This document shows, one piece after another, positions 59,967 through 64,000 of a DNA stretch of 64,000 nt (within the stretch, counting starts at the first letter, position 1; each line of letters begins with the position of its first letter). The notes beneath the pieces are model-generated. The model ran no database searches. It saw only the letters and a list, made by a program, of their open reading frames with translations, and had not been told where the DNA came from. The position numbers and the translations under genes are program-made. Where the stretch lies: positions 39,452,655 to 39,516,654 of the forward strand of contig NC_081183.1 in the NCBI RefSeq assembly GCF_029867415.1. The letters are read 5' to 3'. The DNA is from Vicia villosa (Eukaryota; Streptophyta; Magnoliopsida; Fabales; Fabaceae).

Positions 59967-61031
59967 CAAGTATACAACAAACATTTTAAACAGAACATTG
60001 CGAGTAGAGATACGATATCCAAAAGGCAACAACTTTTGAAACTTTTGGACGATAACCACTATGTTTCAAGGTACCTAGTATGTAATGATAAAGTAAGTGT
60101 TCGTGACATTTTTTTAGACTCATACAGAAAGTATCAAGTTGTTCAACACATTTCTAACCCTCCTTATGATTGATTCAATATAAAAGACCAACAAGTATAT
60201 GCTTCTGCTTCTAGAAATTGTTGGTGTCACTTCTACGGAAAAGACACTTTTGATTGGATTTTCATTTCTCGAATGTGAGAAAGAAGACAATGTTACATGG
60301 GCATTGGACATATGCAAGAGTTTGTTGAAGGATCCACAAAATATGCCTAGTGTCATTGTAACCGACCGAGATAATAACCTTATGAATGTGGTTGGTAGTG
60401 TGTTTCCTATATCCTATGCATTACTTTGTCGGTATCATATAACAAAAATGTGAGATTCAAACTCAAACCCGCGGTTGGCACTCAAGATTTCAAAAGTAAA
60501 GACGAAAACATGCTCAAATCTAGTGTTGTGGTGGAAAATATAATGGGTGCATGGACAAATATTATAAATTCTTCTACAGGAGAGTTGTATGTTGAAAATG
60601 TTGTACACTTCAGGAGCTTGTGTGTCAAGTATCCAAATTATCTAAAGTACATGGAATATACTATTCTTGATCAAGTGAAAGAGAAAGTTGTGTGTGCTTG
60701 GACGGATCAGATTAGACATTTGGGAAATACAACAACTAATAGAGTCAAATATGCATATGCGGTGTTGAAGAAATGGTTGGGTGATAGTAAGGGAGATTTG
60801 TGTAAAGAATGGGACACGGTGAACCAAATGCTTCAAAACCAACATAATAAAATTCAAACAACTTTTGGTTGGAGTACAACCATGGTAGAACACCGTTTCA
60901 AAGATAACATTCTATACTCAACTCTGGTTTTTAACATATCCCAAGCGGGATTTAATTTTATCTTTCATGAAGTGAAGCGTACGGAGACAACGGGGCCGGA
61001 TAGTTTGAAGTGTGGAAAGTACACAAGATAA
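59967..61031 (+). pseudogene. MULE transposase core, broken
   Basis: It continues the protein from 56,908: QVYNKHFKQNIASRDTISKR, then LMIDSI-stop-KTNKYMLLLL, which holds the first catalytic Asp of the MULE DDE core; the stop is the TAA before KTNKY near 60,180. IVGVTSTEKT, FLECEKEDNVTWALDICKSL and VIVTDRDNNLMN (second Asp) follow to RYHITKM. A frameshift in the A-run near 60,445 leads to the frame NVRFKLKPAVGTQ... and RHLGNTTTNRVKYAYAVLKK and WLGDSKGDLC. The protein ends at 61,031, just where a SWIM zinc finger would follow; that domain is not seen. FAR1-related host proteins share this architecture, but the stops and the OTU region indicate a transposon copy. Confidence 0.86.
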
Positions 61032-61840
61032 CAATTCAACAAAGCAGACCACGTCTTACCATGAAGTTGTTGATTCACATTTCCCGGATTCTCCAACCCC
61101 AAAATTCCAAAAACGTGTTTTCAAGGTAGCTCGCATTTCCAAACCACCTCATACACCTCCGAGTAAGATACCACTAATTCCACCACAGATTATTCACATT
61201 GATGACCGCTTTTTATGCACAAACACATTGAAAGGATTATAGATGTAGGGGGTTATGGTAATTGTAGATTTCTGTCCGTGTCTGGTTTACTTGGTAAAGG
61301 AGAAGAGAACCACACTCTTGTGCGACAAACACTTATTTCGGAGTTGATGATGCATAGGGAAGCTTACACACGACTATATGGGAATAAGGAAGGATTTGAT
61401 AAAATTCACAATGCTCTTGTTCCATGTGTTAGTGTTTCCGCACCACCTGAAAAGTGGATGTACTTCCCCGGGTCCATTTTATAGAAAGTACATATGATAG
61501 GGTGTATATCGGTCTGACCATATATGGTTTTTCGGAGACATTATTCCCACGTCGGAGTCGCCCACCTCAAGATCCATCCGGCCGTATCATTTGTATTCGG
61601 TTTCTTAGATCACCTAATTTTGTTCATGTTTATTTGAAATCGGGGTGTCATATTCTGGCTAAATCAGTGGAGTGGACGACACATTCCGCAAAAGAGGCGA
61701 AAACTTGACCGGATCACTTTTTGAAAAGAATGACAGAGTTCACTAAATTTTTGGAGCTTGAGAGAGAATCAAATAGGGAGAAGTTGAAGAAAGAACCGGT
61801 CTTAGATTTACGTATTGACAATTCCTTCTGTGCATTTTAG
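61032..61840 (+). pseudogene. MULE OTU-type cysteine protease region, broken
   Basis: A Pro-rich linker (SPTPKFQKRVFKVARISKPP) leads, with a frameshift near 61,210, to the OTU domain: IDVGGYGNCRFLSVSGLLGK with the expected Asp and catalytic Cys, EENHTLVRQTLISEL and YTRLYGNKEGF. After a second shift near 61,470 it continues STYDRVYIGLTIYGFSETLF, PPQDPSGRIICIRF and PNFVHVYLKSG. The position before FV, where the family usually has the catalytic His, appears to be Asn. A stop follows AKEAKT at 61,706-61,708, and the frame goes on to LDLRIDNSFCAF and the stop at 61,840. OTU domains remove ubiquitin; their role in MULEs is not known to me. Confidence 0.8.
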
Positions 61841-62068
61841 AATGTAATCAAACTCTTTTTTTATATGTATTGTCGTGCACAATATAAATTCTATACGATT
61901 CAATACATATATAATATATCTATTCAACATTTTACCGCTTCTTATTTTACCAATTTAATTGATTTTACGTTTCCACAGTGTTGATTCTGCCTAATTAATT
62001 TATGTTTCTAGTTTTGCATAATTCGTAAATACATTTTCGAATTGTTTATAAAAAACAATCAGGGAATG

Positions 62069-62145
62069 TTTCAGATATGCATCTCTGAAAATAGTTTTTT
62101 TGTTAAAAAAATAAGGGGTGAATTCGAAAGTGTATCTCCAAAACA
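62069..62145. repeat. Inner right pair of palindromic motif copies
   Basis: TTCAGATATGCATCTCTGAA (about 62,070-62,089) and TTCGAAAGTGTATCTCCAAA (about 62,123-62,143) are variants of the motif found at 55,797-56,275. They separate the OTU region from the open frame at 62,250. Confidence 0.7.
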
Positions 62146-62249
62146 TGCTCTGACACAAGAGAAGAAATCCTGGGACCGAATTGCTCCATACCTTTTATTA
62201 ATAGGCTCTCTAACCAATTTTTCAACATCACACACCACAAATCAAAGAC

Positions 62250-62600
62250 ATGCCTCTAACCCAAACATATCCTCACCTTTCTATTGTTTACTTCAATGGT
62301 GCAAAGCCGCCACTTCAATTTAGGTTCTCCGAGGACACGCTATTCACCGAGTCGAGTACCGCACTCAATTCTCTCCTGCAATATCCAGAAAATCAGAAGC
62401 TAGTCAAGCTCGAGTATCGTTCACCATCGCTCGACACTGAAGGAAATGTGCAGTTCACCCAATTTGCATTGATGACGGATGTTGATTTAAAGGTTATGTG
62501 GAGTACTTTTCGCCAATACTCCACTAAATGTCCGATTGAAGTCGATGCAAAGTTTCAAAGATCTCGGAAAGATATCATTAAAATGTTGCAACGTCCTTAG
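62250..62600 (+). CDS. Uncharacterised 116-residue protein, transposon-associated
   Basis: The frame starts at the ATG of MPLTQTYPHLSIVYFNGAKP and ends at TAG 62,598-62,600 after KDIIKMLQRP. It is intact, unlike the neighbouring MULE frames. It has no signal peptide or membrane segment and no domain that I can name; features are PPLQFRFSEDTLF, KLVKLEYRSPS and TDVDLKVMWSTFRQYS. Palindromic motif copies lie on both sides (62,070-62,143 and 62,726-62,836), so it is either a last open frame of the MULE or cargo of a small separate element. It could also be a C-terminal exon of a longer protein. Confidence 0.55.
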   Translation: MPLTQTYPHLSIVYFNGAKPPLQFRFSEDTLFTESSTALNSLLQYPENQKLVKLEYRSPSLDTEGNVQFTQFALMTDVDLKVMWSTFRQYSTKCPIEVDAKFQRSRKDIIKMLQRP

Positions 62601-62725
62601 CTACCCGTTTATAACAATATGTAATACTAAATTTTTGTTTCACTATCTATGTAATTTGGAACATCTATGTTAAATTTATGTTAAGTGTCACTGGTTTTTA
62701 GATTTTGTTTATGTAAATCGTTATT

Positions 62726-62836
62726 TTAGAGATGTAACTCTGAATACCACCAATGGATGAATTAGAAAACATATCTCCGGAAGCATCTCTAAAAAAGTGA
62801 AATATGATGCGTTCGGAGATAAATATCTGATATCGA
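62726..62836. repeat. Right cluster of palindromic motif copies
   Basis: Three degenerate copies: TTAGAGATGTAACTCTGAAT (62,726-62,745), CATATCTCCGGAAGCATCTC (62,770-62,789) and GTTCGGAGATAAATATCTGA (62,812-62,831). They end about 75 bp before the TATA box of the downstream gene. Confidence 0.7.
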
Positions 62837-62909
62837 AATATAAAAAAGAAATTTTGTGAGATTCTTTAATTTAATTTAATAATTCAATTCCAAAATAAAA
62901 CCGTTCCCC

Positions 62910-62917
62910 TATAAATA
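62910..62917 (+). promoter_or_regulatory. TATA box of the UBL-domain gene
   Basis: TATAAATA in the context CCCCTATAAATACCCC, 130 bp before the start codon. Transcription would begin near 62,940-62,950, giving a leader of about 90-100 bases. Confidence 0.75.
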
Positions 62918-63039
62918 CCCCTCGAACAAAACTTCTCAGTTAAGAATTTCACTACTCAAGAAAGCCATACCCGATCATCATCGCCAGTCTTCCAAAACCG
63001 AACCATCAAATCAAAAATCAACACTTTCGTGATCGAACC

Positions 63040-63335
63040 ATGGCGAAACTGAAGATAGCAGGATCATGGTCCGGCGTACTAGAAGAAGTCGATTTATCGA
63101 ATTGGACCATATCTTCGTTACGTGAAGAAGTTGCGAAGCGATCCAATTGCGAAAACCCTCACTTCATCAACTTCATATGTGCCGGTAGAATTCTCAAGGA
63201 CGATAACGGAACCCTAACGTTAACTGAATTGGGCGTTAAGAATAACTCCAAGATTCTCGCTACTGTCTCGTCTCCTCAACAGGGGAAGTCTCTTGTTGTT
63301 GAGGAACAGAGCTCTCAAAGGCTTGCACGTATTAG
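63040..63335 (+). CDS. NUB1: NUB1-like ubiquitin-like-domain protein, first exon
   Basis: The start is the ATG in a strong context (GAACCATGGCG). The exon encodes MAKLKIAGSWSGVLEEVDLS, then an N-terminal ubiquitin-like fold (about residues 3-75): SLREEVAKRSNCENPHFINF, ICAGRILKDDNGTLTLTELG, VKNNSKILATVSS. The tail is EEQSSQRLARI. This resembles the first exon of plant homologues of NEDD8 ultimate buster 1, which bring NEDD8/ubiquitin conjugates to the proteasome; the assignment is from memory of the family. The exon ends ATTAG|GTAACT, a good donor splitting a codon after its second base. Reading on gives a stop almost at once, so splicing is required. The UBA domains expected later lie outside the window. 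It is the only clear host gene here. Confidence 0.78.
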
Positions 63336-64000
63336 GTAACTGAAACTGATACCGAAACTGAAACTAATTATGTTTAATTTATTTATTTTTTCAAATTATT
63401 ATTGATGTCGACGTGCATGTGTCAATGTCGTGTTTTTGGTGTCAGTGTTTGGTATCACTGAATTGAAATTCCATGATAGTTAGGGAATCAACATTTTAGT
63501 GTTTGAAACTACAAATGCTTACTAAAATGATCACTAAAAGTAGAAATATTTGATCGTTATTTGGTTAATTATGCTCCTAAAATTGGTTTCAATGGATGTG
63601 ATATTGGTGGTTTAGATTTTGGGACATTGTGTGGCTTTTACAACTTCAGTGACTAAATTGACGATTCTCTCGACTCGGAGATGGTAGTATCTTAAATGTC
63701 ATTCATAATATTTCTATTACTCCATAACACATGATGGGAACTGAAATGGATAGTATGTTTTGTTATGTTCTCTTTTGTTCCACTCTTTTTAGTGGAATGA
63801 ATCATACCTACTAATTTTCATTTTTTCTGTTTTGATGTAATTTTAACATGCACTGTGTGTAGAACAGAACTCGCGCGTTGTTCTGTTTTGTTCTAACTTC
63901 TCTATCAAACACTACTTTTATCCTTTAGCAAATAAGGTTTTACTATTTACTCCTTTTGGACCATTTCATTGTTTATTCAATAGGAAATTCACGACTTGTA
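63336..64000 (+). other. Intron 1 of the NUB1-like gene (continues beyond the window)
   Basis: It begins GTAACTGAAAC. The remaining 660 bases are T-rich, as in plant introns, with no second exon that I can recognise before the window ends. Confidence 0.65.

Larger units (their letters stand above)
55797..62836 (+). mobile_element. Mutator-like element (MULE) with FAR1-type transposase and OTU protease, decayed
   Basis: The limits are given by clusters of a palindromic motif (TTCGGAGATGCATCTCCGAA and variants) on both sides; exact termini and a 9-bp TSD could not be set. Inside, in order: a FAR1 DNA-binding region (56,332-56,908), an Ogre-like solo LTR insertion (56,909-59,966), the transposase core (59,967-61,031), an OTU cysteine-protease region (61,032-61,840), and a further open frame (62,250-62,600). 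The short stretch TCTCCGAACGCA[CC]TCATAT at the left (about 55,856) has an inverted counterpart at about 62,805-62,823, as terminal inverted repeats would. Several stops and frameshifts make it inactive. Confidence 0.78.

Noticed and set aside
56332..61031. A functional FAR1/FHY3-type host transcription factor gene
   Set aside because: In-frame stops, frameshifts, the LTR insertion, the following OTU region and the flanking motif clusters indicate a decayed MULE.

Overview
This window is repeat-dominated nuclear DNA from a plant. Every recognisable element is a plant type: Ty1/copia, Tekay/Del-like Ty3/gypsy, an Ogre-like LTR, hAT and Mutator-like (MULE) elements. The Ogre-like LTR and a MULE with an OTU domain point to a legume, perhaps tribe Fabeae (pea, vetch, faba bean); that is inference. 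Only one ordinary host gene is visible, entering at the right edge.

Left half (1-37,729). A satellite of ~69-bp monomers fills 1-311 and 19,051-37,729. At position 312 a Tork/TNT1-like copia element (312-19,050, two 490-bp LTRs) is inserted in it. That element was itself hit twice. A gypsy element on the minus strand (1,513-9,706) has 2,742-bp LTRs and a perfect TCTCG target duplication. A second gypsy element on the plus strand (9,735-15,740) lost the first ~2 kb of its 5' LTR, together with the copia protease region, in one deletion. The satellite also holds a 349-bp hAT-type MITE. From ~22 kb on it is organised in large higher-order modules that recur at offsets of about 1.86, 3.65 and 5.5 kb.

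Middle (37,730-54,072). A third, nearly intact-looking gypsy element (minus strand, 2.2-kb LTRs) abuts satellite on the left and a copia reverse-transcriptase remnant on the right. The flanks do not match, so a rearrangement is likely. The copia remnant continues after a nested stack: a solo gypsy-type LTR (minus), split by another gypsy-type LTR (plus), which holds a 413-bp hAT MITE and a decayed hAT transposase. The copia leader, PBS and 194-bp 5' LTR lie at 53,618-54,072.

Right (54,073-64,000). After ~1.7 kb of AT-rich DNA without clear genes comes a decayed MULE with FAR1-type DNA-binding, transposase and OTU protease regions. It is interrupted by a 3,058-bp Ogre-like solo LTR (TSD CAAGT) and bordered by many degenerate copies of a palindromic motif, TTCGGAGATGCATCTCCGAA. 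At 63,040 the first exon of a ubiquitin-like-domain (NUB1-like) gene begins, with a TATA box and a clear splice donor.

The points of most biological interest are these. (1) The gypsy elements have dead pol regions but almost identical LTRs, which implies mobilisation in trans. (2) Related LTR families each carry a different short CpG-containing motif cluster at about the same distance from the LTR start. (3) The LTRs carry a conserved stretch equal to the 3' end of initiator tRNA-Met, complementary to their own PBS. (4) The satellite has multi-kilobase higher-order structure.
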